From Roseomonas sp. (GTDB lineage: Bacteria > Pseudomonadota > Alphaproteobacteria > Acetobacterales > Acetobacteraceae): a DNA stretch of 64,000 nucleotides. The notes under the pieces were generated by a model. The model did not search any database, had not been told where the DNA came from, and was given only the letters and a program-made list of their open reading frames with translations. The translations under genes were made by a program, and so were the position numbers. Location: contig JAPSLO010000006.1 of the NCBI GenBank assembly GCA_031180725.1, forward strand, positions 248,001 to 312,000, given 5' to 3'. Shown here one piece after another: positions 17,585 through 25,884 of this stretch (its first letter is position 1; each line of letters opens with the position of its first letter).

Positions 17585-18574
17585 ATGATCACACGGCGCA
17601 GGACGGTCGGGGCTACGGCCGCCGCGGGCTTGGCGGCCCTGGCGCGGCCGGCGCTGGCGCAGGGCGGCTATCCGAACCGGGCGATCCGCCTGCTGGTTCC
17701 TTATGCCGCGGGTGGTGGGCAGGACATCAGTGCCCGCCTGCTCGCGGAGCCGATGCGCGCGGCGCTCGGCCAGCCCGTGGTGGTGGAGAACCGCAGCGGC
17801 GCCTCCGGCATGATCGCCGCGCAGGCCCTCGCCCAGGCGCCGGCGGATGGCTACACGCTGATGCTCGGCGGCGCCGGGGAAACGGCGATCAACCACCACC
17901 TGTTCAAGGAACGGATGACCTACCAGCCGGTCCGCGACCTGCGGCCGGTGATGGTGGTGGTGAAGGTTCCGTGCGTCGTGATGGGCAATCCCGACCAGCC
18001 CTTCCGCACCATCGCGGAGCTGGTGGCGCAGGCCAAGGCAAATCCGGGCAAGCTCAGCTACTCCTCCTCCGGCATCGGCAACCCGCAGCATCTGGCGGGC
18101 GAACTGCTGAACCACATGGCCGGCATCCAGACCGTCCATGTGCCCTATCGCGGCTCTGGCCCGGCGGTGACGGACATTGCCGCTGGCCAGGTGCAGTTCG
18201 GCTACAACAGCCTGGCCGCCGGCCTGCCGCTGATCCAGGACCGCCGCATCCGCGCCATCGCGGTGACGTCTAAGGAGCGCATGCCGCAATTGCCGGGTGT
18301 GCCGGCCGTCGCTGAATACGCGCCGCTCGCCCAGTACGAGCTGGTGAACTTCTTCGGTGTCTTCGCCCCGGCCGCGACGCCGGAGCCGATCATGCAGCGC
18401 CTGCACGAGGTGATCAGCACCGCGGTGCGCGACGCTGATCTGCGCAGCAAGTTCGAAGGGCAGGGACTGCTGGTGCAGTCCATGAGCCTTTCCGAATCCC
18501 GCAGCTTCGTCGCCAATGAGGCGGAGAAGTTCGGCGAGATCGTGCGGACGGCGAATGTCACGGTCGATGCCTGA
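17585..18574 (+). CDS. Bug/TctC-family periplasmic solute receptor
   Basis: A 329-residue receptor with a signal peptide (ITRRRTVGATAAAGLA...ALAQ, cleavage about residue 26). Mature-domain landmarks are YPNRAIRLLVPYAAGGGQDI, VVENRSGASGMIAAQ, DGYTLML, the HVPYRGSGPA loop and IRAIAVTS. GGGAGG lies nine bases before the ATG. It overlaps the following SDR gene by 8 bases. This is the second receptor of the island and has no permease of its own. Confidence 0.9.
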   Translation: MITRRRTVGATAAAGLAALARPALAQGGYPNRAIRLLVPYAAGGGQDISARLLAEPMRAALGQPVVVENRSGASGMIAAQALAQAPADGYTLMLGGAGETAINHHLFKERMTYQPVRDLRPVMVVVKVPCVVMGNPDQPFRTIAELVAQAKANPGKLSYSSSGIGNPQHLAGELLNHMAGIQTVHVPYRGSGPAVTDIAAGQVQFGYNSLAAGLPLIQDRRIRAIAVTSKERMPQLPGVPAVAEYAPLAQYELVNFFGVFAPAATPEPIMQRLHEVISTAVRDADLRSKFEGQGLLVQSMSLSESRSFVANEAEKFGEIVRTANVTVDA

Positions 18575-19391
18575 CTGGCGCCGCCTGCTGCTGACCGGCG
18601 CGGCCGGCGAGATCGGCAGTGTCCTCCGCCCTGCGCTGCGCGGGGCGGCGCCGCATCTGCGCCTGCAGGACATCCGCCCCATCGCCGACCTGGGGGAGGG
18701 GGAGGAGGCGATGCAGGGCGATCTGGCCGAGCCTGGCGTCGCGGAGGCCGCGATGGAAGGCGTGGATTGCGTCCTCCACCTCGCCGGCATCCCACGCGAG
18801 ACCGGCGGCACGCCGGAGCAGATCCTGCATGCGAATGTCCTCGGCTGCCACGCGGTGTTCGAGGCGGCGCGCAAGGCCGGCGTCCGGCGGCTGATCTTCG
18901 CCAGCAGCAACCATGTCATCGGCTTCCACCCCGCGGACCGCCCGGTTGGCACGACCGAGCCGCCGCGGCCGAGCGGCCTCTATGGCGCGAGCAAGGTCTG
19001 GGGTGAGGCGCTGGGCCGGCTCTATGCGGACAAGCATGGCATCGAGGTGGCCTGCCTGCGCATCGGCGCCTTCCGCGCCCGCCCCGGCAATGCGCGGGAA
19101 CTGGGCGGCTGGATCAGCCATCGCGACATGGCGCAGTTGGCCCGCCGTTGCGTGGAGGCGCCGCCCTTCCACTTCCTGGTGCTCTACGGCGTCTCGGCCA
19201 ATCGCCGCGCGCTTTGGGGCGGCGACGAGGCGGCACGCGCCCATCTGGGCTACGTGCCGCAGGATGACGCCGAGGCCTATGCCGCCGAGATCGAGGGCAT
19301 CGCGCCGGAGCCCGGCAGCGTCGCGTCGCGCTTCCATGGCGGCAGCGTCTGCGCGCTGGGCTTCAGCGGCGATCCCGACAGGATCAGCTGA
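18567..19391 (+). CDS. NAD-dependent epimerase/dehydratase family protein, uronate dehydrogenase-like
   Basis: A 274-residue extended SDR. The nucleotide motif is LLTGAAGEIGSVLR at the N terminus. The catalytic region has ASSNHVIGFH followed by SGLYGASKVWGE with the YxxxK pair. The overall pattern (DIRP after strand 2, SSNHVIGFH, RIGAF, GVSANRRALW) is that of bacterial uronate dehydrogenase, which oxidises hexuronates to aldarolactones. The start at 18567 lies inside the end of the receptor gene; an earlier frame start at 18516 is an extension into that gene. The 3' end overlaps the convergent MBL gene by 8 bases. A paralogue is found at 49342-50169. Confidence 0.8.
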   Translation: MPDWRRLLLTGAAGEIGSVLRPALRGAAPHLRLQDIRPIADLGEGEEAMQGDLAEPGVAEAAMEGVDCVLHLAGIPRETGGTPEQILHANVLGCHAVFEAARKAGVRRLIFASSNHVIGFHPADRPVGTTEPPRPSGLYGASKVWGEALGRLYADKHGIEVACLRIGAFRARPGNARELGGWISHRDMAQLARRCVEAPPFHFLVLYGVSANRRALWGGDEAARAHLGYVPQDDAEAYAAEIEGIAPEPGSVASRFHGGSVCALGFSGDPDRIS

Positions 19392-20130
19392 GGTCGAAGC
19401 GCTTCGAGTCCTCGAGGCTTTCGCCGAACCAGGCGTCGATCGTCATGCGCCGCTCGCCCTGTGCAACGGGGCGCCCCCGTGCATCCAGCACCAGCGGCAA
19501 GTCGTGGCCCGCGACCAGCACCGCACCGGGCCGCGCCTGCCACTCCGACCGCAGCCGTGCGATGGACGCCTTGTGCGCCGCCGGATCCATGCTGATGTCG
19601 GCCCGGCCGGTCGCCAGTTCCGCGCGGTTCTTCGCCACGTCGGAGGAGAAGATGGTGGGCGGCTCGCCTTCCAGCACGACGACCATGTGGTGCGGCGAAT
19701 GGCCCGGCGCGTCGAAGCAGGTGATGCCGGGAACGCCGGTCGGGCCTTCCTTCAGCCGGTGCAGCCGCGGGCATTCCGCCAGCGCGCGCACGGTGAATTC
19801 CGGGATCATCGGCGTGCCCAGGGGCTGGGCGCAGGCCCAGTCCAGCTCCGCACCCGGCACATGGATCGTGGCACGGGGGAACACGGGCCAGTTCTCGCAG
19901 TGGTCGTAGTGGAGATGGGTGATGAGCACGTCGGTCACCTCCTCCGGCCCCACGCCCTTCTCCTTCAGCTTCTCGAGCAGCAGCTTCCGCGCGCCGAGGC
20001 GCCCGGCATCCAGCAGGGCGATGCGCCCCTCCGGGCCGCGTGCCAGCGCGATGGTGCTCCAGCCCAGGCCGCCCTGCTCCTTCGACTTGCCGGGATAGCC
20101 TTGCACCAGGATCTCGACGCGCCAGCTCAT
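19384..20130 (-). CDS. MBL-fold metallo-hydrolase
   Basis: A 248-residue metallo-beta-lactamase-fold hydrolase. The zinc motif HLHYDH is near residue 80, with the following ligands in the GHSPHHM segment (about 145) and the Asp in SSDVAKN (about 165), and a late histidine in VAGHDLPL. Overall it resembles the N-acyl-homoserine-lactonase/cyclase-like group, so a lactone or thioester bond is a plausible target. ATG 20130 is preferred over 20151 because GGGAGGA sits five bases upstream of it. It is the last gene of the minus-strand set aconitase - Ldh - MBL. Confidence 0.82.
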   Translation of the reverse strand: MSWRVEILVQGYPGKSKEQGGLGWSTIALARGPEGRIALLDAGRLGARKLLLEKLKEKGVGPEEVTDVLITHLHYDHCENWPVFPRATIHVPGAELDWACAQPLGTPMIPEFTVRALAECPRLHRLKEGPTGVPGITCFDAPGHSPHHMVVVLEGEPPTIFSSDVAKNRAELATGRADISMDPAAHKASIARLRSEWQARPGAVLVAGHDLPLVLDARGRPVAQGERRMTIDAWFGESLEDSKRFDLS

Positions 20131-20144
20131 CACTTCCTCCCTCA

Positions 20145-21191
20145 TCACCATTCCCGCGGTGGCGCGACGCCGAGTGCCTCGCCGGCCAGCACCAGGTCGC
20201 GCAGTGACTTCTCCGGCAGGTCGAGCCCGTCGCGAAGGTGGCGCGCCTCGTTCCGCGCCTCAATCTCGCCGGGATAGAAGACTTCCTCGAAACCCTCGGC
20301 CAGCGGCACGGCCTTGATGTCCGCGATCATCTTCTCGATCCGCGCCTCGAAGGCATCGAGGGGCCCGAAGCGCGCGATGTCCAGCGCCATCAGCAGATGC
20401 CCGCTGCCGCTGCGCTTCTCCGATTGGTAGGGGCCATTGACTTCGGCCATGACGCCGCTGCCGGAGAGCGCGCCCGCCAGCACATCCATCATCAGGGAGA
20501 TGGCGTAGCCCTTGTGCTCGGCCATGGGCAGGATGACGCCGCCCAGCGCGGCTACGGGATCGGTGGTGGGCCGGCCCTCCGCGTCGATCGCCCAGTTCGC
20601 GGGGATGGGGATGCCTTTCTGCCGCGCCAGGAAGATCTTGCCGCGCGCAACGACGGTATTGGCGATGTCGAGCATCAGCGGCGCGTGCCGCCCCGCGGGC
20701 GCCGCGATGGACCAGGGATTGTTGCCGATGATCTTGGCGCGCCCACCCCAAGGCGCCATGGCGGGGCTGCCATTGGCGGTCAGAAAGCCGATGCAGCTCT
20801 GCTCCGCCGCCATGCGCGTGAAGTAGCCCAGCGCGCCATGGTGGTTCGAGAACCGCACGGAGACGATGCCGACACCGTGCTGCTTCGACCGCCGGATGGC
20901 ATCCTGCATGGCGCGCCAGGCAATCACCTGGCCCACGCCGTCGCGCCCGTCGATCACGGAGATCGCGCCGGCATCCACCACCATCTCGGGATTCGTCACC
21001 GGGGTCATCACGCCCGTGCGCAGCCGATCAAGATACCAGGGCGCGCGCATCACGCCGTGCGAGGAATGGCCCCAGAGGTCGGCGCGCACCAGCGTGTCCG
21101 CGACCAGCGCCGCATCCTGCGGCGGCACGCCCGCCGCCTGGTAGAGCGAGGCGACGAAACCCCGCAGCCTGTCGGCGGAGACCTTTGTCAT
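20145..21191 (-). CDS. Ldh-family NAD(P)-dependent 2-hydroxyacid dehydrogenase, copy 2
   Basis: A 348-residue second member of the malate/L-lactate dehydrogenase family. SSHGVMRAPWYLDR gives the catalytic histidine near residue 47. SNHHGALGYF, GSPAMAPWGG, IGNNPWSI and EHKGYAISLMMDVLAG follow in family order. It differs from copy 1 throughout, so it is an old duplicate or was acquired separately. It overlaps the aconitase stop by 4 bases (ATGA) and is probably co-translated with it, which suggests it acts on a product of that dehydratase. Confidence 0.9.
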   Translation of the reverse strand: MTKVSADRLRGFVASLYQAAGVPPQDAALVADTLVRADLWGHSSHGVMRAPWYLDRLRTGVMTPVTNPEMVVDAGAISVIDGRDGVGQVIAWRAMQDAIRRSKQHGVGIVSVRFSNHHGALGYFTRMAAEQSCIGFLTANGSPAMAPWGGRAKIIGNNPWSIAAPAGRHAPLMLDIANTVVARGKIFLARQKGIPIPANWAIDAEGRPTTDPVAALGGVILPMAEHKGYAISLMMDVLAGALSGSGVMAEVNGPYQSEKRSGSGHLLMALDIARFGPLDAFEARIEKMIADIKAVPLAEGFEEVFYPGEIEARNEARHLRDGLDLPEKSLRDLVLAGEALGVAPPREW

Positions 21192-23803
21192 CGCCCGCTT
21201 CCTTCCCCTGTGCTGTCAGTGCCGGCGAGGGCGCGGCGCAGGATGGCCGGGATGATCCCGCCCTCCGCCAGCAGCGAGAGTTCCCGCGCCGTATCTGCCT
21301 GTACCGTCGCGATACCCTGCCGTGTCTCGCCCGTCGCCGCACGGTGTAGCGTTACCGGCACGGCGGCGCGCGGGGCGGAGAGGGCGGCGGAAAGATCCAT
21401 CTCGATCCGGTCCTGCGCCGTCAGGCCGAGCGCATCGGGCCGCCAGCCATCCGGCAGGATCAGCGGCAGCACGCCCATGCCGATCAGGTTGCTGCGGTGG
21501 ATGCGTTCGAAGGAATTGGCCAGCACCGCCGTCAGGCCCAGCAGCCGCGCCCCCTTCGCCGCCCAGTCGCGGGAGGAGCCGGTGCCGTAGCGCTCGCCAG
21601 CCAACAGCACCAGTGGCAGCCCGGCTTCCGCATAGGCGGCAGCGGCACGCCAGGCGGGCAGCAACTCGCCGGTGGGGGCGAAAACTGTGTGGCCGGCGGG
21701 TGCGCCGGGGCAGAGATGATTCACCAGGCTGCGGTTGGTGAAGAGGCCGCGCAGCATGACCTCCCAGTTCCCGCGTCGGGATGCGTAGACGTTCAGGTCG
21801 CGCGGATCCTCGCCGCGCTCCACCAGCCAGCGCCCGGCCTCGCTGTCGGGCGGGATGGCGCCGGCCGGCGAGATGTGGTCGGTCGTGACGTCGTCGCCGA
21901 GCACGAGCAGCGGATGCGTGGCGAGCCGGCCGCTAGGCACCGTCGGAGCGTCGAGTGTTACGAAGGGCGGGCGGCGGAGATAGGTGGAGGCGGGATTCCA
22001 AGGGAAGCGCGTCCCACCCGGCGCCTCCAGCGCGGCCCAAGGGCCGGAGGCCTCGGCCGTGCCATAGGCCGGCGCGATGTCGGCGGGATCGGCCGCACGC
22101 TCCGCCAGTTCCTGCACGGTCTCGGCATCGGGCCAGAGATCGGCGAGGCGCACTTCTCGCCCTTCCGCGTCATGGCCAAGCGCCTCGCGCGCGACATCCA
22201 GCCCCCCGCGACCCGCCAGGGCAAAGGCGACGACCAGGGGCGGGGAGGCCAGCAGCGCCAGATCGAGATCCGCATGGACGCGGCCAGGAAAGTTGCGGTT
22301 GCCGGAGAGGACTGCGACGGGGCGCATCCCGGGCTCTGCCGCCATCGCCGCCCGCATCGCGGGGAGCAGGGGGCCGGAATTACCGATGCAGGTGGCGCAG
22401 CCATGGCCGGCAATCGCGAAGCCCAGCGTCTCCAGATCCTCCAGCAGCCCCGCGCGGGCAAGGCGCCGTGCCGCGGCGGGGGAACCTGGCGTGAAGGAGG
22501 TCTTCACCCAGGACGGCACCGTCATCCCGCGCTGCCGCGCTGCCCGCGCCACAAGACCCGCGGCGATCAGCAGTCCCAGGTCGGAGGTGTTGGTGCAGGA
22601 GGTGATGGCCGCGATCGCCACCGCATCCCCGGGTACCACCCCGCCCGTGGCGGGCGCCTTCAGCACGGCCGGAACTTGCGCAGTGTCCAGCCGGTCCTGC
22701 GGACGCTTCGGTCCGGCCACGGAGGGGCGGAGTGCCGCGAGGTCGATCTCCAGCACCTCGGTGTAGCGCGGCTCCTCCGCCGGCTCGTGCCAAAGGCCAT
22801 GGGCGCGGGTATAGGCTTCAACCAACGCCAGTTGCTGATCGCTGCGTCCGGTCGCGCGCAGATAGTCCAGCGTTTGCGCATCCACCGGGAAGCAGCCCGT
22901 CGTGGCGCCATATTCGGGCGCCATGTTCGCCACCACGGCGCGCGCCCCCGCAGTCAGCGTGCCGATGCCGGGTCCGAAGAACTCGACGAACTCGCCGGAG
23001 ACGCCGAGGCGCCGCAGCCGCTCCGTCACCGTCAGGGCGAGATCGGTGGCCAGCACACCGGGCGGCAGGGCGCCGGAGAGGCGCACGCCGATCACCTCCG
23101 GCACGCGCAGCGTCACGGGCACGCCGAACATCACGCCCTCGGCCTCGATCCCGCCGACACCCCAGCCCAGCACGCCGATCCCGTTCACCATGGGGGTGTG
23201 GCTGTCCGTGCCGACCAGGGTGTCGGGCACCGCCCAATCCTCGCCGCTCCGCCTCTCGATCGAGACAACCTCGGCTAGGCGTTCGAGGTTGATGGTATGC
23301 ATGATGCCCGTTCCAGGCGGGAAGACATGAAAGCCTGGTACGGCCTGGGCAGCCCATTTCATGAAGCGATAACGCTCTGCGTTTCTCTCCATCTCGCGCG
23401 CCATGTTGCGCGCCAGGGCGTCGGGCGACCCGGCGAAGTCTACAGCGATCGAATGATCCACCGAGGTCGCGACGGGGACGGAGGGGACGAGCCGTGCCGG
23501 GTCGCCGCCGGCCTCGGCCAGGGCGTCGCGCATGGCGGCGATATCGGTCAGCGCGGGGCCGCAAGTGGTGTCGTGCATCAGGATGCGACGTGGCGCGAAG
23601 GGGATCTCTGCCTCGCTGCGACCGCGCTCCAGCCAGCCCAGGATCGCCGCGCGCGCGGCCTCGGCTTCCGGCTGGCGCAGCACATTCTCCAGCAGCACGC
23701 GCAGGCACCAGGGCAGGCGCGGCAAGGCGGCGCCAGCCGCGGCCGGAAGGTCCACGCAACGCAGCGTGCCAAAGGACCCGTGCAACTTGGTTGACGGCAT
23801 CAC
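21188..23803 (-). CDS. Aconitase-family hydratase, divergent from housekeeping AcnA
   Basis: An 871-residue AcnA-type protein with the [4Fe-4S] cysteines: one in ITSCTNTSD (about residue 405) and two in GCATCIGNSGP (about 470). Substrate-binding arginines include those in LSGNRNFPGR and the serine/arginine of GTGSSRDWA (about 755). The swivelling domain begins near residue 640. The N-terminal signature that reads QDFTGVP in AcnA and HDILGQ-like in AcnD is here HDTTCGPALTD (about residues 77-87), so the substrate may not be citrate. The start may be GTG 23803 or ATG 23800; GGGAGGAG lies upstream. It is divergent from the IDH-like gene and coupled to the second Ldh gene. It most likely hydrates or dehydrates a tricarboxylate within this island. 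Confidence 0.9.
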   Translation of the reverse strand: MMPSTKLHGSFGTLRCVDLPAAAGAALPRLPWCLRVLLENVLRQPEAEAARAAILGWLERGRSEAEIPFAPRRILMHDTTCGPALTDIAAMRDALAEAGGDPARLVPSVPVATSVDHSIAVDFAGSPDALARNMAREMERNAERYRFMKWAAQAVPGFHVFPPGTGIMHTINLERLAEVVSIERRSGEDWAVPDTLVGTDSHTPMVNGIGVLGWGVGGIEAEGVMFGVPVTLRVPEVIGVRLSGALPPGVLATDLALTVTERLRRLGVSGEFVEFFGPGIGTLTAGARAVVANMAPEYGATTGCFPVDAQTLDYLRATGRSDQQLALVEAYTRAHGLWHEPAEEPRYTEVLEIDLAALRPSVAGPKRPQDRLDTAQVPAVLKAPATGGVVPGDAVAIAAITSCTNTSDLGLLIAAGLVARAARQRGMTVPSWVKTSFTPGSPAAARRLARAGLLEDLETLGFAIAGHGCATCIGNSGPLLPAMRAAMAAEPGMRPVAVLSGNRNFPGRVHADLDLALLASPPLVVAFALAGRGGLDVAREALGHDAEGREVRLADLWPDAETVQELAERAADPADIAPAYGTAEASGPWAALEAPGGTRFPWNPASTYLRRPPFVTLDAPTVPSGRLATHPLLVLGDDVTTDHISPAGAIPPDSEAGRWLVERGEDPRDLNVYASRRGNWEVMLRGLFTNRSLVNHLCPGAPAGHTVFAPTGELLPAWRAAAAYAEAGLPLVLLAGERYGTGSSRDWAAKGARLLGLTAVLANSFERIHRSNLIGMGVLPLILPDGWRPDALGLTAQDRIEMDLSAALSAPRAAVPVTLHRAATGETRQGIATVQADTARELSLLAEGGIIPAILRRALAGTDSTGEGSGR

Positions 23804-23952
23804 GATGCTTGGCTCCTCCCCTCACGACCAGGGAGCCACAGCCGGTCCGCCCCCGCAAGCTGTCGCCCGGCCGGGCCCGGTTGCGCCCGCCGCAACGCTG
23901 CGGCAGCCTGCTTCCGGCGGGCAAAGAGAACCCAATCGGAGAGGAGACGCAT

Positions 23953-25023
23953 ATGCGCCTGGTCGTGCTTCCTGGCGACGGCATCGGGCCGGAGATCACC
24001 ACCGCCACGGTTGCGGTCCTGCGACGGGTGGATGAGCTCTTCTCGCTCGGCCTGTCCTACGAGGAGCACGAGGTTGGCCTTTCCCGCCTGAAGCGCGAGG
24101 GCTGCACCATCCCGCCCGCGGTAATGGAAGCGGCCCGTGCCGCGGAGGGTATCGTCCTCGGCCCCGTGTCGCACAGCGACTACCCGTCGCGCGCCGAGGG
24201 CGGCATCAACGTCTCCGGCGAGATGCGCATTCAGCTCGACCTCTATGCCAACATCCGCCCGAGCAGGTCCCGCCCGGGCCTGCCGCACTATGGCCGCACG
24301 CCGATGGACCTCGTCATCGTGCGTGAGAACACGGAGGGCTTCTATTCCGACCGCAACATGTTCTGGGGCGTCGGAGAGTTCATGCCGACCCCCGACCTGG
24401 CGCTTTCTGTCCGGAAGATCACGGCCGCCGGCTCACGCCGGATCGCGCGTGCGGCCTTCGAACTCGCGATGCGCCGGCCGCGCCGTAAGGTCACGGCCGT
24501 GCACAAGATCAATGTTATCAAGGTCAGCGAGGCGCTGTTCCTGCGCGAAGTCCGCGCTGTGGCGAAGGAGTTCCCCGATGTCGCCTATGATGAGCAACTG
24601 ATCGACAGCATGGCGGCACTGCTTGTGCGCGATGCGCAGCGCTACGACGTGATCGTGACGACCAACATGTATGGCGACATCCTTTCCGACGAGGCGGCTG
24701 AGCTTTCGGGCAGTCTTGGCCTGGCCGGCTCGATCAACCATTCCGACACGCATTGCATGGCGCAGGCGCAGCACGGCTCGGCGCCCGACATAGCGGGGCA
24801 GGACAAGGCGAACCCGACTTCATTGATCCTTTCTGCAGCGATGCTTCTGGACTGGTACGCGCGGCGCGGGCCCGGGCGTGAAGCTTTCGCGCGCGCTGCT
24901 ACCGAGATTGAGCGTGCCGTGGATGAGCTGTTGACGGACCCAGCGCGACGCACTGCGGATATCGGAGGACGTCTCGGCACCCGCGCCTTCACCGATGAGC
25001 TCTGTCGGACGCTGCGGGCCTGA
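23953..25023 (+). CDS. Isocitrate/isopropylmalate dehydrogenase-family beta-decarboxylating dehydrogenase
   Basis: A 356-residue protein of the isopropylmalate/isocitrate/tartrate dehydrogenase family, which oxidises a 2-hydroxyacid and decarboxylates it using NAD(P) and a divalent metal. Landmarks: VVLPGDGIGPEI at the N terminus, LYANIRPSRSRPGL, VRENTEGFYSDRNM (substrate-recognition region), KINVIKVSEALF, and the metal/NAD segment NMYGDILSDEAAEL near residue 240. GSAPDIAGQDKANP precedes the C-terminal helices. ATG 23953 has a strong GGAGAGGAG site. It is divergent from the aconitase-like gene. The pair recalls consecutive aconitase-isocitrate dehydrogenase chemistry, but the motif after VRENTEG differs from housekeeping IDH. 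Confidence 0.88.
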   Translation: MRLVVLPGDGIGPEITTATVAVLRRVDELFSLGLSYEEHEVGLSRLKREGCTIPPAVMEAARAAEGIVLGPVSHSDYPSRAEGGINVSGEMRIQLDLYANIRPSRSRPGLPHYGRTPMDLVIVRENTEGFYSDRNMFWGVGEFMPTPDLALSVRKITAAGSRRIARAAFELAMRRPRRKVTAVHKINVIKVSEALFLREVRAVAKEFPDVAYDEQLIDSMAALLVRDAQRYDVIVTTNMYGDILSDEAAELSGSLGLAGSINHSDTHCMAQAQHGSAPDIAGQDKANPTSLILSAAMLLDWYARRGPGREAFARAATEIERAVDELLTDPARRTADIGGRLGTRAFTDELCRTLRA

Positions 25024-25884
25024 AGGGAACGGACCCGAACGTCGAGTCCTGGGCCTACTGCATTAGAGAACGGGCCGGTCATTCGATAGGCCTGCCGCTA
25101 TCCCATGCCGTCGCCAGAACCTTCATCGCAGCCTGGACGCTCAGTCAGTAACGTCGAGTAGTATCGGAGTGGCCACAGCCGCAAACGATCGCACTCGTAA
25201 CGGTGAAGGACAAGTCGCAACGTTCGTAAGTAGCTCTCCGATATGTGTGTCGACCGGCGGGACGTTTCGCGGCGGAATGTAGCAACGTCCGTGGCGCGTC
25301 ACGCCGTACAGCAATGCGGCGTGATATTCCCGTGGTCAATGGCTTCGGCTGGCAGGATCGCAGGAGTACGCAGCTATATGGGGCCTTGCTGCACGAACGC
25401 CGACCGGCGTTCACACCCGGATATTCCCGCCGGTTGGAATGCCGACTCCGCTGACTTCGGCCCAGCCGCTTCGGGCCCGCGGCAGGAGGCGCTTCCTGGC
25501 AGCGTTCCGGCCGTATGGGAGGGCAATGCCGACTGCATGGCACTCGCGCGCATTCCCTTTCCGGCCAGCAGGCGCGACGGCTGCGACACCGTCATTGCCG
25601 GCGTTGGAGTGGCATTTGCGCGTGATGCCGGTGACGGAGCGGGTGGCGCACCCCGACGCGATGTAGGCGTAGGCGCAACTCCGACAGGATCGGGGCACCG
25701 CTTCCATCTGAAGGCGGCCGTGCGCCACGTAAGTCTCGTGCCAGGGCGGAAGACAGGCGAGCGACATGGCATGTCCGCGGCGCTCGGTTTCCCGCTGCTG
25801 CCCGCCGTCATGCGAGGAACTCCACCCCTCGCCTGATCTTCTCCTCGCGTTCGGCCTGACAACTCCAACGGGCGAAAGTCAACC
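25024..25884. other. About 860 bases with no convincing gene
   Basis: Several frames of 60-200 codons exist on both strands, but none has a good ribosome-binding site or family features. The base composition is less GC-biased and the codon pattern is irregular. It lies at the boundary between the organic-acid island and the polysaccharide locus, so it may be decayed coding sequence or a long promoter region. Confidence 0.4.

Noticed and set aside
21497-23278. 593-codon plus-strand frame opposite the aconitase
   Set aside because: Gly/Arg/Gln-rich low-complexity translation without domains; the minus-strand aconitase has all family motifs.
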